50,299 nucleotides of DNA from Promethearchaeota archaeon (GCA_016839635.1 JAEOTV010000171.1:1-50299), one strand, 5' to 3'; numbered from the stretch's first letter, positions 23,680 through 32,402 are shown. Notes: generated by a model from the sequence alone, not told the origin. Numbers and translations are program-made.

Positions 23680-24300
23680 ATTATAATAAAACATCGTGGT
23701 TTCGAACCGCAAATTGACTCTTCTGTTTTTATAGCACCAACAGCTACTGTTATAGGAAAGGTATCAATTGGAAAAGATTCAAGGGTGATGTATGGTTCTG
23801 TTCTTGATTCAGAGGGCTCAAAGATCGATATTGGTGAATGTTCAATAATATGTGAAAATGCTGTTCTTAGAGCTACCGCTTCCGGAAATCGTGAATATCC
23901 TGTAATTATTGGAGATCATGTTTTTATTTCACCACAATCAACTCTCATTGGTTGTAAAGTTGAATCAAATTCATATATAGCTACAGGTGCTACATTATTA
24001 CAAGGAGCTATTATTCAATCTGGTGCTGCGGTTGCGGTTGGAGCCTTTGTCCATGCAAATACAATCGTACCGGCTAATTCTTTTATTCCTCCAAATAATA
24101 TTGCTATTGGAGATCCTATCAAAATTTATCGCCCAAAAGATCAAGAAGCATTAGCTAAAGCTATTCAATCAATTGAATTTGCAAAAGTGGCATTTAATAT
24201 TGATGCTAAATGGGAAAATCGCTTTGAGAGATATAGACAAGCAACACAGGTAAGATCAAAAGAATTTGAAGGTCATTTTGATGACGAGATAATTGATTAA
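23680..24300 (+). CDS. Gamma-class carbonic anhydrase-like hexapeptide protein, apparent AUU start
   Basis: About 206 residues form a left-handed beta helix of hexapeptide turns: SSVFIAPTATVIGKVSIGKD, GDHVFISPQST and AAVAVGAFVHANTIV, with a C-terminal helix. The family includes gamma carbonic anhydrases and related acyltransferases; only some zinc-ligand histidines are evident (GDHV, FVHAN), so activity is uncertain. A TTG at 23674 also opens the frame, but AAGGTGA (23667-23673) abuts it directly. The ATT at 23680 is 6 bases from that Shine-Dalgarno, the normal distance, so AUU initiation is favoured. It is 12 bases from aroE. Confidence 0.8.
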   Translation: MIIKHRGFEPQIDSSVFIAPTATVIGKVSIGKDSRVMYGSVLDSEGSKIDIGECSIICENAVLRATASGNREYPVIIGDHVFISPQSTLIGCKVESNSYIATGATLLQGAIIQSGAAVAVGAFVHANTIVPANSFIPPNNIAIGDPIKIYRPKDQEALAKAIQSIEFAKVAFNIDAKWENRFERYRQATQVRSKEFEGHFDDEIID

Positions 24301-24312
24301 GATAAAAAATCT

Positions 24313-25197
24313 ATGTTATCTAATATGGGAGAACATACTGTCATAACAGCTCGTACAAAAGTATTATGTATAATTGGGTATCCAATTGAACATTCAATGA
24401 GTCCAATAATGCATAATGCCATCATCCAAGAACTAAACCTCGATTATATTTATTTAGCTTTCAGTGTTTATCCAGATAACTTGGAAAATGCTGTAAAGGC
24501 ATTTAAAACTCTCGATATTAAAGGAATCAACGTGACTATCCCTTTCAAACAAGAAATCATTAAATATTTAGATGAAATTGATCTTATGGCACAAAAAATT
24601 GGTGCCATAAATACAATAAGAAATGATGAAGGACATTTAATTGGTAGAAATACAGACGCAGAGGGTGGTAAAAGAGCAATAATGAATGCAGGGTATAGTA
24701 TTTCTGGAAAAAATATATTAGTATTGGGCGCTGGTGGGGCAGCAAGAGCTTTGAGTTATAGTCTAGCTAAAGATGCAAATAAAATTGTTATAGCAAATAG
24801 AACAGAAAAGAGAGCAAAAATACTTACTAGTGAATTGAAACAAAGCTTTAGGATAATAGCTGAACCTAAGAAATTTATAAATAATGTCTTAAAAGAAGAA
24901 ACGAAAAAAGCTGATATATTAATCAATACTACTCCTGTTGGAATGTATCCAAATATTAGTTTATCACCAATATCTGCAGAATTTTTACATAAAGACTTAC
25001 TTGTTTTTGATTTGGTTTATAATCCATTAGAAACTCAATTAATAAAGGATGCCACTAGAAAAGGATGCAAAACACTAGGTGGTTTAGATATGTTAGTTAA
25101 TCAAGGCGCTTCTGCATTTGAGTGGTGGACAAATAAAAAACCAAATGTAAATTTAATGAAGAAGAAAATTATCGAATTTCTCAAAGAGAAAGATTAA
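24313..25197 (+). CDS. aroE: Shikimate dehydrogenase
   Basis: This 294-residue NADP-dependent enzyme reduces 3-dehydroshikimate. The motifs are GYPIEHSMSPIMHNA near residues 22-36 (shikimate binding), GINVTIPFK near 73-81 (catalytic Lys), NTDAEGG near 114-120 (Asp), GAGGAARAL near 138-146 (NADP Rossmann loop), ANRTEKRA near 158-165 and GLDMLVNQGASAFEWW near 257-272. The length is normal. The start is ATG 24313, with an in-frame ATG at codon 5 as an alternative. It is co-directional and close to the gamma-carbonic-anhydrase-like gene. Confidence 0.95.
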   Translation: MLSNMGEHTVITARTKVLCIIGYPIEHSMSPIMHNAIIQELNLDYIYLAFSVYPDNLENAVKAFKTLDIKGINVTIPFKQEIIKYLDEIDLMAQKIGAINTIRNDEGHLIGRNTDAEGGKRAIMNAGYSISGKNILVLGAGGAARALSYSLAKDANKIVIANRTEKRAKILTSELKQSFRIIAEPKKFINNVLKEETKKADILINTTPVGMYPNISLSPISAEFLHKDLLVFDLVYNPLETQLIKDATRKGCKTLGGLDMLVNQGASAFEWWTNKKPNVNLMKKKIIEFLKEKD

Positions 25198-25238
25198 TTA
25201 GTCTTAAAAATTAAAAAAGAATAAAAATTTATAAATAA

Positions 25239-25607
25239 TTATTGGATTGAAGTTCCACAAAGTGCACAAAATTTGGCATTTGCACTACTATCTAGCTCAG
25301 ATCCACAATTATAACAAAATTCTGATTTTTCTTCAACCTGCTTTGATTCTACAATAACTTTTTGATTCTGTGGAGGAGTTGGAGAACTCACCAATTGATA
25401 ATTTGAACCCTGTTGAGTTTCTTCCTTCTTTTCATAACAAATTGAATCACAGTGAATACAACGTGGCTTTTGTGATTTATCTAAGTAAACTGCAACATAA
25501 ATTAATAATCCAATACCACCTGTGAATATCGCTAAAATAATTGCTAAACCAATGTTAAATTGGTTTGGTTTTGTGTAAACTGCCATTTTACATGTTGGAC
25601 AATACAT
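25239..25607 (-). CDS. LITAF-like zinc-ribbon membrane protein with C-terminal zinc ribbon
   Basis: The 122-residue product has an N-terminal CPTC (residues 3-6), a hydrophobic stretch LAIILAIFTGGIGLLIYVAVY (about 22-42), then CIHC (50-53). The order CxxC, membrane segment, CxxC is that of the eukaryotic LITAF domain, where both Cys pairs form one zinc site with the hydrophobic part as a membrane knuckle. After a polar linker a second zinc ribbon, CYNCGSEL...CALCG, closes the protein. It is a clear paralogue of the next gene (shared IFTGGIGL and IHC motifs). Function unknown; the LITAF parallel is a layout similarity only. Confidence 0.6.
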   Translation of the reverse strand: MYCPTCKMAVYTKPNQFNIGLAIILAIFTGGIGLLIYVAVYLDKSQKPRCIHCDSICYEKKEETQQGSNYQLVSSPTPPQNQKVIVESKQVEEKSEFCYNCGSELDSSANAKFCALCGTSIQ

Positions 25608-25727
25608 TTTAATATCACTATTATTATAATATTTTTTTACTTAAAGAAAAGGAGATTATAACTGAATTTAAAAAATTTGGAGTCCGATTTTTAAATCAGT
25701 CAAAATTAATGAAAATATTAAAAAGTA

Positions 25728-26099
25728 TCAAAATACAACCTTACTACCACAATTCTCACAAAAATTTGTACCAGGATTTATTTTTTCTCCACAAAATGCG
25801 CAAAAATTAGGGCTGGCGCCTAAAATTTCTTCAGTCGTATTTGTAGGTGCAGTAGATGAATTATTCTGAATTTGAGGTTGAACTGGATATGTATAGGACG
25901 TTGAAGTTTGAGATAATGTGACTTTAGTTCCACAATGTATGCAATGCTGTTTTGGTTTACTATAATAAATAGCGAGGTAAATTATCAAGCCAATGCCTCC
26001 CGTAAAAATTAATAGAACTACAGCTAAACATGTATCAATCCTCTCACGAGTTAATAATACTTTTTGTTGACACCGTGGGCAAAAGGAGGTCTCATTCAT
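25728..26099 (-). CDS. LITAF-like zinc-ribbon membrane protein, paralogue
   Basis: The 123-residue product repeats the layout of its neighbour: CPRC (residues 7-10), a membrane stretch with IFTGGIGLIIYLAIY, CIHC (about 54-57), a Ser/Thr/Pro/Gln linker and a C-terminal zinc ribbon CAFCGEKI...CENCG. Close similarity in the membrane part and the same order indicates tandem duplication. Each gene has its own spacing of more than 60 bases, so they may be transcribed separately. It is probably anchored on the cytoplasmic face of the membrane. Confidence 0.6.
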   Translation of the reverse strand: MNETSFCPRCQQKVLLTRERIDTCLAVVLLIFTGGIGLIIYLAIYYSKPKQHCIHCGTKVTLSQTSTSYTYPVQPQIQNNSSTAPTNTTEEILGASPNFCAFCGEKINPGTNFCENCGSKVVF

Positions 26100-26159
26100 T
26101 TAAAATTCTTTAACATTAATTTATTTCTTTTAATAATTAACATTAATTAATTTAAGCTT

Positions 26160-26531
26160 TTATTCTTTTATAGTGGTTCCACAGATAGGACATACAATTT
26201 CCCGATTACTTATTTCCTCTTGACAATATGGACAAGTTATCATTTCATCTTTTTCAGATTTTTCTTGTTCAATTGCTTGAAGTATTCGGGCTATTTGGGC
26301 TCTTGGTTCAGGAATTTCTTCTTTTGAATTATAAAAATCTATTTTATTTTTGCACGTAGGACAATTTTTTTTTTTAAGGATAAAATAACGATAAATTAGA
26401 AAAGGAATTAAAGCAAAACCAAATGAAGAAATGATGGTAACAATCCACACGTTATAATACATGCTATTCATAGCCCTTCTTATTGGCTTCAAGACTTCTT
26501 TTTCACATGTCTTACAATAAGCGAACCTCAT
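26160..26531 (-). CDS. Zinc-ribbon membrane protein, diverged third member
   Basis: The 123-residue product has CKTC (residues 6-9), a hydrophobic region about 26-50 (WIVTIISSFGFALIPFLIY), CPTC (57-60), then a charged helix and a C-terminal ribbon CPYCQEEI...CPICG. It keeps the Cys-membrane-Cys-ribbon plan of the two genes downstream but little sequence identity. Function unknown. The 222-base stretch upstream (26532-26753) is AT-rich and I see nothing in it but promoter-like TATATATAAATT near 26605. Confidence 0.55.
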   Translation of the reverse strand: MRFAYCKTCEKEVLKPIRRAMNSMYYNVWIVTIISSFGFALIPFLIYRYFILKKKNCPTCKNKIDFYNSKEEIPEPRAQIARILQAIEQEKSEKDEMITCPYCQEEISNREIVCPICGTTIKE

Positions 26532-26753
26532 TTTAATTACCCATTTCTCTCATTTTAAATAAGATAATTTAATCATATTAAATTTTCTGTTAGGTTATCA
26601 TAAATATATATAAATTTACAATATCTAGCTTTAATTTGTTAAAAATTTAATAATAAAATTCAATTAAAAATAAAAAAAATAAGTCTTTATTGATATTTAT
26701 TTACTAAATCTATTTTGAATTTTCTCTAAAAAACTTTTTTTTCAATTGATTTG

Positions 26754-27350
26754 ATGCAAAAATCTTTATTTATTGTTCTGGAAGGAGGGGATGCTGCAGG
26801 AACTACGACCCATAGTCGACTTCTTAAAGGATTTTTAGAAAGCCAAGGTTTTAAAATTCATTTAACACAAGAACCTTCACATAGTAAAATTGGAATCCTT
26901 ATAAGAGAATTTTTGAAAAACAAAGATATTCCACCTACTACAGATGCTTTGTTATTTGCAGCTGATAGAAGCCTCCATTTTAAAAATGAAATTAAAAAAA
27001 AACTTGAAGAGGGCTTTATCGTTATATCTGATCGATATATAGAATCTTCAATAGTATATCAATCTGTGCAATCACATGAAATTTCAGTTGAATGGGTTAA
27101 AGAAATAAATAAATTTGTAGGTTCGCCCGATATAACAATAATTTTAGATGTCGATCCAAAAATTGCTTTAGCAAGAAAAGAGGATGAAGATTTAGAAAAA
27201 TTTGAAGATACTGCTTTCTTAGATAAAGTAAGAAAACTTTATCTTCTACGCGCCAAACAAGAAGGCTATTATATAATCAGCTCAGATGACATTATTGAAA
27301 TCGTTCAAGAGAAAATTCAAAAGATAATTATTGATAAATTAAGAATGTGA
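26754..27350 (+). CDS. tmk: Thymidylate kinase with altered Walker A
   Basis: The 198-residue enzyme phosphorylates dTMP. Features are EGGDAAGTTTHSRLLKGFLE near residues 10-29, the dTMP-binding TQEPSHSKIGILIREFL, LFAADRSLHF near 66-75 (the DR motif) and SDRYIESSIVYQS near 92-104. The P-loop reads GDAAGTTT where GxxxxGK[ST] is usual, so the catalytic Lys is Thr; the codon is ACT and the surrounding frame is intact. I believe some annotated dTMP kinases share a GTTT loop, so it may still be active. ATG 26754 is chosen over TTG 26751. Confidence 0.88.
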   Translation: MQKSLFIVLEGGDAAGTTTHSRLLKGFLESQGFKIHLTQEPSHSKIGILIREFLKNKDIPPTTDALLFAADRSLHFKNEIKKKLEEGFIVISDRYIESSIVYQSVQSHEISVEWVKEINKFVGSPDITIILDVDPKIALARKEDEDLEKFEDTAFLDKVRKLYLLRAKQEGYYIISSDDIIEIVQEKIQKIIIDKLRM

Positions 27351-27448
27351 GTTAATTTATAGAATTATATAATAAAAGATATATTTTCCAACAGTATAAC
27401 AGAAATTGAATAAATTTAATCATAAATCAGATATTCTGTATTATAACT

Positions 27449-28738
27449 TTGAAAACTAATACTTCTTCACAAGATCATTCTATTGATATTAAAAGACTAT
27501 TTAATCATGTTAAGAATTTTAGTTTTCCTCGATTAGTTGGTACCAGCGGGGAAAAGAAAGCTGTTAGTTTAACAATAAATACTTTTAAAGATATTGGATT
27601 TAATGACGGAGAAATTCAAAAAGAGCCATTCAAATTTTCTGATTTTTATTCTACTACCCTCATTAAGCTAATAATGGTTATTAATTTGACATTTTCCTTA
27701 TTCATTTTGATGTTTGCATATATTAATTTATTTATAACAATCTTTATAGGGGGAATAATGGTAATTTTTGTTCTTTTGATTGGAAAAGGTTTAAAACATC
27801 CTGAAATTACTGGATTTTGGGGAGAATATTATGGAAAAACCATTTCAGCCACAAATGTTTTTATAAAAATACCAGCAAAAAACCTAATTCCAGAAGAAGC
27901 TGGAAACATTATAATCTCCGCACATTTAGATTCTAAATCTCAGACTTTTAAAACATATTGGAGAGTGGCTTTTTATAAATTGTGGTTATATAGCGGGATT
28001 TTTCTTATTGGTTTTTTAATAGCTCTCTTTATTCACACCTATACAATAATAGATATAGAATTATTAATATTAGGGCTGGGGGTATGGATTTTTACTATAT
28101 TAATCTCAATCTCAAACTTATTTTTAATGTTTTTAAATACTCATAATTATTCTCCTGGAGCATTAGATAATGCTTCTGGAATGTCAGTTGTATTTGAATT
28201 AAGCAAATTCTTCAAAGAAAACCCACTTGAAAACTTCCACGTTTGGATTTGTCAATTTTCCGCTGAAGAATTGGGAACTATGGGTTCCAGAGTTTTTGTA
28301 AACAATCACGAACAAGAATTTATTAAAGGCAGAGTATTCCAACTTAATTTAGATATGATTTCTTGCAAAAATGAATCCAGAAATCAAGTAGAATATCTAA
28401 AATCATACGGAATTTTACCTAGAAAAAAAATCGCCCCTCTCCTTAGTAAATATTTAGAGAAGGCTGCAATTGATGAAGAAGTGAAAATAAAAGGATTTCA
28501 CTTATCAACAGGAGCACACACTGATTCTGTTCCTTTTCATTTAAGAGGTTATGATTCTGTTGATATTGTGACAAGAGCCGGTGCTAAATATGCTCATAAT
28601 AAGGATGATAAACCTGATAAAATTGATCCTCAAGTCCTTTTCGAAGCGTTTTTAATTGTTCGTAAAGTTGTTCTTTCTTTAGATAAGGATTATGATATAT
28701 TATGTAAAAATCAGGAATTAATATGTGAAGTTAGTTAA
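27449..28738 (+). CDS. M28-family metallopeptidase with inserted membrane helices
   Basis: The 429-residue product has the M28 di-zinc ligands His159 (SAHLDSKSQ), Asp240 (GALDNASG), Glu273-274 (SAEELGTMGS) and Asp302 (NLDMIS), and a last His near residue 390 (YAHNKDDKPDKI). Two hydrophobic hairpins are inserted: residues about 71-113, before the first ligand, and 177-229, between the first His and the metal-bridging Asp. This places the catalytic domain on the membrane. Substrates are probably peptides. Two similar genes occur at 37958 and 42636. It uses a TTG start with no clear ribosome-binding site. Confidence 0.82.
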   Translation: MKTNTSSQDHSIDIKRLFNHVKNFSFPRLVGTSGEKKAVSLTINTFKDIGFNDGEIQKEPFKFSDFYSTTLIKLIMVINLTFSLFILMFAYINLFITIFIGGIMVIFVLLIGKGLKHPEITGFWGEYYGKTISATNVFIKIPAKNLIPEEAGNIIISAHLDSKSQTFKTYWRVAFYKLWLYSGIFLIGFLIALFIHTYTIIDIELLILGLGVWIFTILISISNLFLMFLNTHNYSPGALDNASGMSVVFELSKFFKENPLENFHVWICQFSAEELGTMGSRVFVNNHEQEFIKGRVFQLNLDMISCKNESRNQVEYLKSYGILPRKKIAPLLSKYLEKAAIDEEVKIKGFHLSTGAHTDSVPFHLRGYDSVDIVTRAGAKYAHNKDDKPDKIDPQVLFEAFLIVRKVVLSLDKDYDILCKNQELICEVS

Positions 28739-28771
28739 TCAATTAAAGAAGAAATTATTAAATTAAGGTCT

Positions 28772-29308
28772 TTACATTAACTCTTCTATTTCTTTCTGAA
28801 TCTTTTCAATATTTTTTTTTGATTTTAGAAGTAATTGTGTTTTTCCATACTTATGAAACCATTTATTAAATCTGTCTTGGATAGATACTTCTCTTGTACC
28901 AGCCATATGTTTATCAGCAAGACATATGATTTTTTCTTCTAAAGTTAAAGGCAAATAATTTTTTTCAGGTAACCCTACTTTTTTCGCATCTTCTTTATCC
29001 AAACCCCCCAATATATGAGTTTCACAAATTCTCGCAAGTTTATTTGAAAATCCTCTTTGTTTTAGGATTTTACCTCCTATTAATGCATGTTTGAAGCCAT
29101 GAGTTTTTGTTCTACCAATATCATGTAATAAGGCACCAATTTCAATTAAATTCATATCAACTTGAACTTTTCTTATTTTACGAGCAATTTCTATAGCTTT
29201 ATCAGCAACTTTTTCTGAATGGCGTCTCACAGAAAGCGGAACTTTCAATATCTTTAAAAGTTCTAAAGCAAAATCTCGATCAGGTAAAATATCTTCTTTA
29301 TTAACCAT
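28772..29308 (-). CDS. HD-domain phosphohydrolase-like protein
   Basis: The 178-residue product has the HD metal-binding pattern: RRHSEKVADKAIEIA near residues 28-42 (first His), LLHDIGRTKTHGFKHALIGG near 60-79 (HD pair and following His), ETHILGG near 95-101 and CLADKHMAG near 129-137 (final Asp). It resembles the archaeal HD superfamily group of predicted hydrolases (TIGR00295-like). It probably cleaves a phosphoester of a nucleotide. The substrate is unknown. Convergent with the M28 gene. Confidence 0.85.
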   Translation of the reverse strand: MVNKEDILPDRDFALELLKILKVPLSVRRHSEKVADKAIEIARKIRKVQVDMNLIEIGALLHDIGRTKTHGFKHALIGGKILKQRGFSNKLARICETHILGGLDKEDAKKVGLPEKNYLPLTLEEKIICLADKHMAGTREVSIQDRFNKWFHKYGKTQLLLKSKKNIEKIQKEIEELM

Positions 29309-29441
29309 TAGTTTTTATAATTAACCAATTAACTTTAAGTTTTAGATATTAGAAAATTCGTTTAATAGTAATTCTGACAAAGAATTTTACAATTATGAGG
29401 ATTTAAATCTAAATACACGGTAAAAAAAGTAGAGTATTTTA

Positions 29442-29927
29442 CTAGAATTCCTCATAAGGGCCGCTTATTAAGCCACCAATTGTTCCTCCTACTAATACCC
29501 CTATAAAGGCGCTAATTATACCTCCTAAAGTCTCAATTAACTGGTTTCCTGTAAATAAAGACATCAAATCCACTTGAGAAAAAATGCTTAATATTATCCA
29601 AATTGCTAATGCTATAACAACCACTAATGAACCTGCTATCACACTTCGTCTTAAACCCTTTGCTATTGTACCTGAGATATAACCGATGAAAATCCATGCT
29701 AAAATCTCTGGTGCAAAAAAACCGAGGATGGAGGGAGATCCAGTAATAAAAGAAATCATATCAAAATCAAAATTTGCTCCGACTAATAGTGCTGCTGTTC
29801 TTAATACATCACTTCCCGCATATAGCTCAATTTGATTTAAAATCACCATCATATTGAAGAAAAAGGCGGAAAAAAAACTTAATATGACCCCAATAATAAT
29901 GCTAATAACTAATCGATAAGAAGTCAT
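29442..29927 (-). CDS. Small multi-pass membrane protein, unknown function
   Basis: The 161-residue product has four hydrophobic segments (residues about 5-32, 66-88, 92-116 and 130-155) with a glycine-rich final helix GGIISAFIGVLVGGTIGGLI. It resembles the broad group of small Gly-zipper archaeal membrane proteins (such as DUF5518), but I cannot assign a family. It stands alone. The 231-base stretch 29928-30158 upstream toward S2 is AT-rich with nothing recognisable. Confidence 0.6.
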   Translation of the reverse strand: MTSYRLVISIIIGVILSFFSAFFFNMMVILNQIELYAGSDVLRTAALLVGANFDFDMISFITGSPSILGFFAPEILAWIFIGYISGTIAKGLRRSVIAGSLVVVIALAIWIILSIFSQVDLMSLFTGNQLIETLGGIISAFIGVLVGGTIGGLISGPYEEF

Positions 29928-30158
29928 TATTCATACCACTTTTGAATTAAAATTATATTTTAATATTATATTCTAGGAAGTATAATAATAATAAAAATCA
30001 TTTTGCTATATTAATACTTTAGTTCTTAAGGTTTTACAAAAATCTACTCAATAAAATATTAAAGTTATCATGTATTCAATAATATATTCTTGAATTCATT
30101 GAATTCTAAAAACCTTTAATTAAAATTGCGTTAGAAAAAAATAAATAAGGCTACAACT

Positions 30159-30968
30159 TTGGCTCGAAAGAAAAAAAAAACCGAAGAAACGGAAGATAAG
30201 AAGAAGGATAAATCTACAGAGGATTTTAGCGAAAATCTTGATATTGACTTTGAAGAAGATCTTGATCTGGAAGAAGAACTTGATTTATTAGATACTGAAG
30301 ATATTGAAGCTGGTCTTGAGTTAAAGGATAAATTAATCGATAAAGATGAAGAAAGAAAACAACTTTACTTAAGTTGTGGTATTCATATTGGAACAAAGTT
30401 ATTAACCGGAGATGCACGACGATTTATTTACAGACAAACTAATTATGGATTATATGTTATTGATTTAACCCAAACAGATGAACGACTTAAAATTGCAGCA
30501 AAATTTTTAAGTAAATATGTTGAAGAAGGAAGTGATAGAGTTATCGTTACTTCAGTTAGGCGTTATGGGAAAGAACCAGTTAAAAAATTTTGTGAGGTTT
30601 TAGGTTGTAGAGCAGTTACCACTAGATTTATACCAGGATCCCTCACAAATCCTATAATTGATACTTATATCAAAGATGCTAGCGTAGTATTAATTGTAGA
30701 TCCTCATGCTGATAAAGTAGTTTTACGAGAAGCTAAATTAGCTCGAATTCCTGTAGTATCTTTATTTGATACTGATGACACTCTTGATGGGATAGATCTT
30801 GCGATACCAGCAAATAACCGAGGTAAAAAAGCATTAGGTTTAACATTTTGGCTTTTAGCAAGACATATAATGCTAGACCTTGGTAAAATATCAAGTGAAG
30901 AAGAATTTCCTTATACTTTAGAAGAATTCACATCAAAAATTGTTCCCGTATATCGTCAAGAAAAATAA
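30159..30968 (+). CDS. rps2: Ribosomal protein uS2 with acidic N-terminal extension
   Basis: The 269-residue product starts with TTG (AAGG at about 30147 upstream). Residues 1-60 are an extension of alternating Lys and Glu/Asp runs (DFEEDLDLEEELDLLDTED). The S2 domain follows: LYLSCGIHIGTKLLTGDARRF near 69-89, YVIDLTQTDERLKIAAKFL near 100-118, RFIPGSLTNP near 158-167, VDPHADKVVLREA near 181-193 and IPVVSLFDTDD near 197-207. uS2 binds the small-subunit head-body junction. The extension is longer than in most archaea. The usual archaeal neighbours (rpoK, rpoN, enolase) are absent. Confidence 0.95.
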   Translation: MARKKKKTEETEDKKKDKSTEDFSENLDIDFEEDLDLEEELDLLDTEDIEAGLELKDKLIDKDEERKQLYLSCGIHIGTKLLTGDARRFIYRQTNYGLYVIDLTQTDERLKIAAKFLSKYVEEGSDRVIVTSVRRYGKEPVKKFCEVLGCRAVTTRFIPGSLTNPIIDTYIKDASVVLIVDPHADKVVLREAKLARIPVVSLFDTDDTLDGIDLAIPANNRGKKALGLTFWLLARHIMLDLGKISSEEEFPYTLEEFTSKIVPVYRQEK

Positions 30969-31008
30969 AAACTAAAATCTTTACGATTTATTAAATTTTA
31001 ATTTCGTG

Positions 31009-31461
31009 TTACTTAAAATTAGATGGATAAGCAATAAATCCCGCTTTTATTCCTCTTTTAAAACCCGCTTTTTCATAAAAATGATAAATTGCTGGATCCT
31101 TTGAGCCTGTTAATAACATCACTTTATAACATTTTTTTTTCCAAGCAATTTTTAATGCGTGTCGAAGAATTGAAGTTCCAAAACCTTGTCTACGATAATC
31201 TCCATGAGTTACTACAATTTCTATCAATCCATAAGGTCTTCCTCCTCTTGTTAAATTTGGAATCATTGAAAGAGTACAAGATGATACAATTTTATTATTA
31301 TGCTCTAAAACAAAATAATGTAATAGGGGATTTGTAGTTATTTCTTCCCAAATAGATAATAATCTTGATTTTTTTGGTAGAGGTGCGTCTTGACGATGTA
31401 GGTGCCTATAAATGTTAAGTAATTCATTCATTTCATTTTTCTTAATATAACGTATTGACAT
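31009..31461 (-). CDS. GNAT-family N-acetyltransferase
   Basis: The 150-residue product shows the GNAT fold: SIRYIKKNEMNELLNIYRHL at the N-terminus, beta strands HYFVLEHNNKIVSSC near 48-62, the acetyl-CoA site VTHGDYRRQGFGTSIL near 84-99 (R/QxxGxG/A) and YEKAGFKRGIK near 129-139. The substrate is unknown; the family acetylates amines of small molecules or proteins. It is convergent with rps2. Confidence 0.88.
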   Translation of the reverse strand: MSIRYIKKNEMNELLNIYRHLHRQDAPLPKKSRLLSIWEEITTNPLLHYFVLEHNNKIVSSCTLSMIPNLTRGGRPYGLIEIVVTHGDYRRQGFGTSILRHALKIAWKKKCYKVMLLTGSKDPAIYHFYEKAGFKRGIKAGFIAYPSNFK

Positions 31462-31623
31462 GATTTCAATAAATTTTTCTATTTATTATTAATTTCTACA
31501 AGGAATAAATTTACTTTTCCAATTAGAAACCATATTAATCTTTTGAATTATTTATAATAAGTTTTTAATCTTAATTCAATTTTCATTACATAAGGATAAT
31601 ACACTTGTTTAAAGTCAATTCTA

Positions 31624-32400
31624 ATGAAAAAAATAATCTCGTTTTCTGGAAAGGGTGGAGTTGGGAAATCAACGCTCCTTGTCTTAATGCTCAAATACCT
31701 TCTTGAAAAAACTAAAAATCTCAATATTCTTGTAATTGATGCTGATCCCGACGCGAATATCGGAGATATCATCGGCAAAGAAATCCACTTCAAAGAAACC
31801 ATTGGTGGAAAAATGACAGCCCTAAAAGACAAAATCCAAAAACGGCAAATACCCCTTGAAGTGTCGAAAGATCAAATTATTGAATCAGAGGTTTTCGAAG
31901 CATTAATCGAAATGGATGAGTTTGATATCTTAGAAATGGGACGCGGAGAGGGAAGCGGGTGCTACTGTAGTGTAAATAATACCCTAAAACGGGTAATTGA
32001 CGTATTATCCAAGAATTATGATGTTGTACTTATTGATGCCCCCGCAGGATTGGAGTTTTTTGCTCGAAAAACGGGACAAAATGTCACAGATTTAATAATA
32101 GTTAGTGATCCTTCCAAAATGGGCATCCATACCATGAAACGGATAATAGAAGTAACCAAAGAAGTCGATTTAAAATTTGAAAATATCTGGATCCTCGGTA
32201 ACCGCTTTTCAGATAATATAAGAGAAATTTTAGAAGAGGAAGTAGTAACAATTAAAGATAAAAACGTTAAACTTTTAGGAATATTGCCAAACGATGAGGA
32301 AATAAGTAAGATTAATTTAATTGGTGAAAATCTCTTAGATTTGTCAAATCAAAGCAAGATATTTCTATCAGCTCAAGAATTATTCATGAAAATTATATAA
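31624..32400 (+). CDS. cooC: CooC-type nickel-insertion ATPase (CO dehydrogenase maturation)
   Basis: The 258-residue MinD/ParA-fold ATPase carries the deviant Walker A SGKGGVGKST (residues 8-17), DADPDANIG (39-47), the CooC metal site SGCYC (Cys113 and Cys115) after GRGEG, and Walker B VVLIDAPAGLEFF near 135-147. CooC uses ATP to load nickel into carbon monoxide dehydrogenase. No CODH gene is in the window. The first 500 bases use more G and C at third positions (for example GACGCGAATATCGGAGAT) than neighbouring genes, which may indicate recent acquisition. Confidence 0.9.
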   Translation: MKKIISFSGKGGVGKSTLLVLMLKYLLEKTKNLNILVIDADPDANIGDIIGKEIHFKETIGGKMTALKDKIQKRQIPLEVSKDQIIESEVFEALIEMDEFDILEMGRGEGSGCYCSVNNTLKRVIDVLSKNYDVVLIDAPAGLEFFARKTGQNVTDLIIVSDPSKMGIHTMKRIIEVTKEVDLKFENIWILGNRFSDNIREILEEEVVTIKDKNVKLLGILPNDEEISKINLIGENLLDLSNQSKIFLSAQELFMKII

Positions 32401-32402
32401 AA

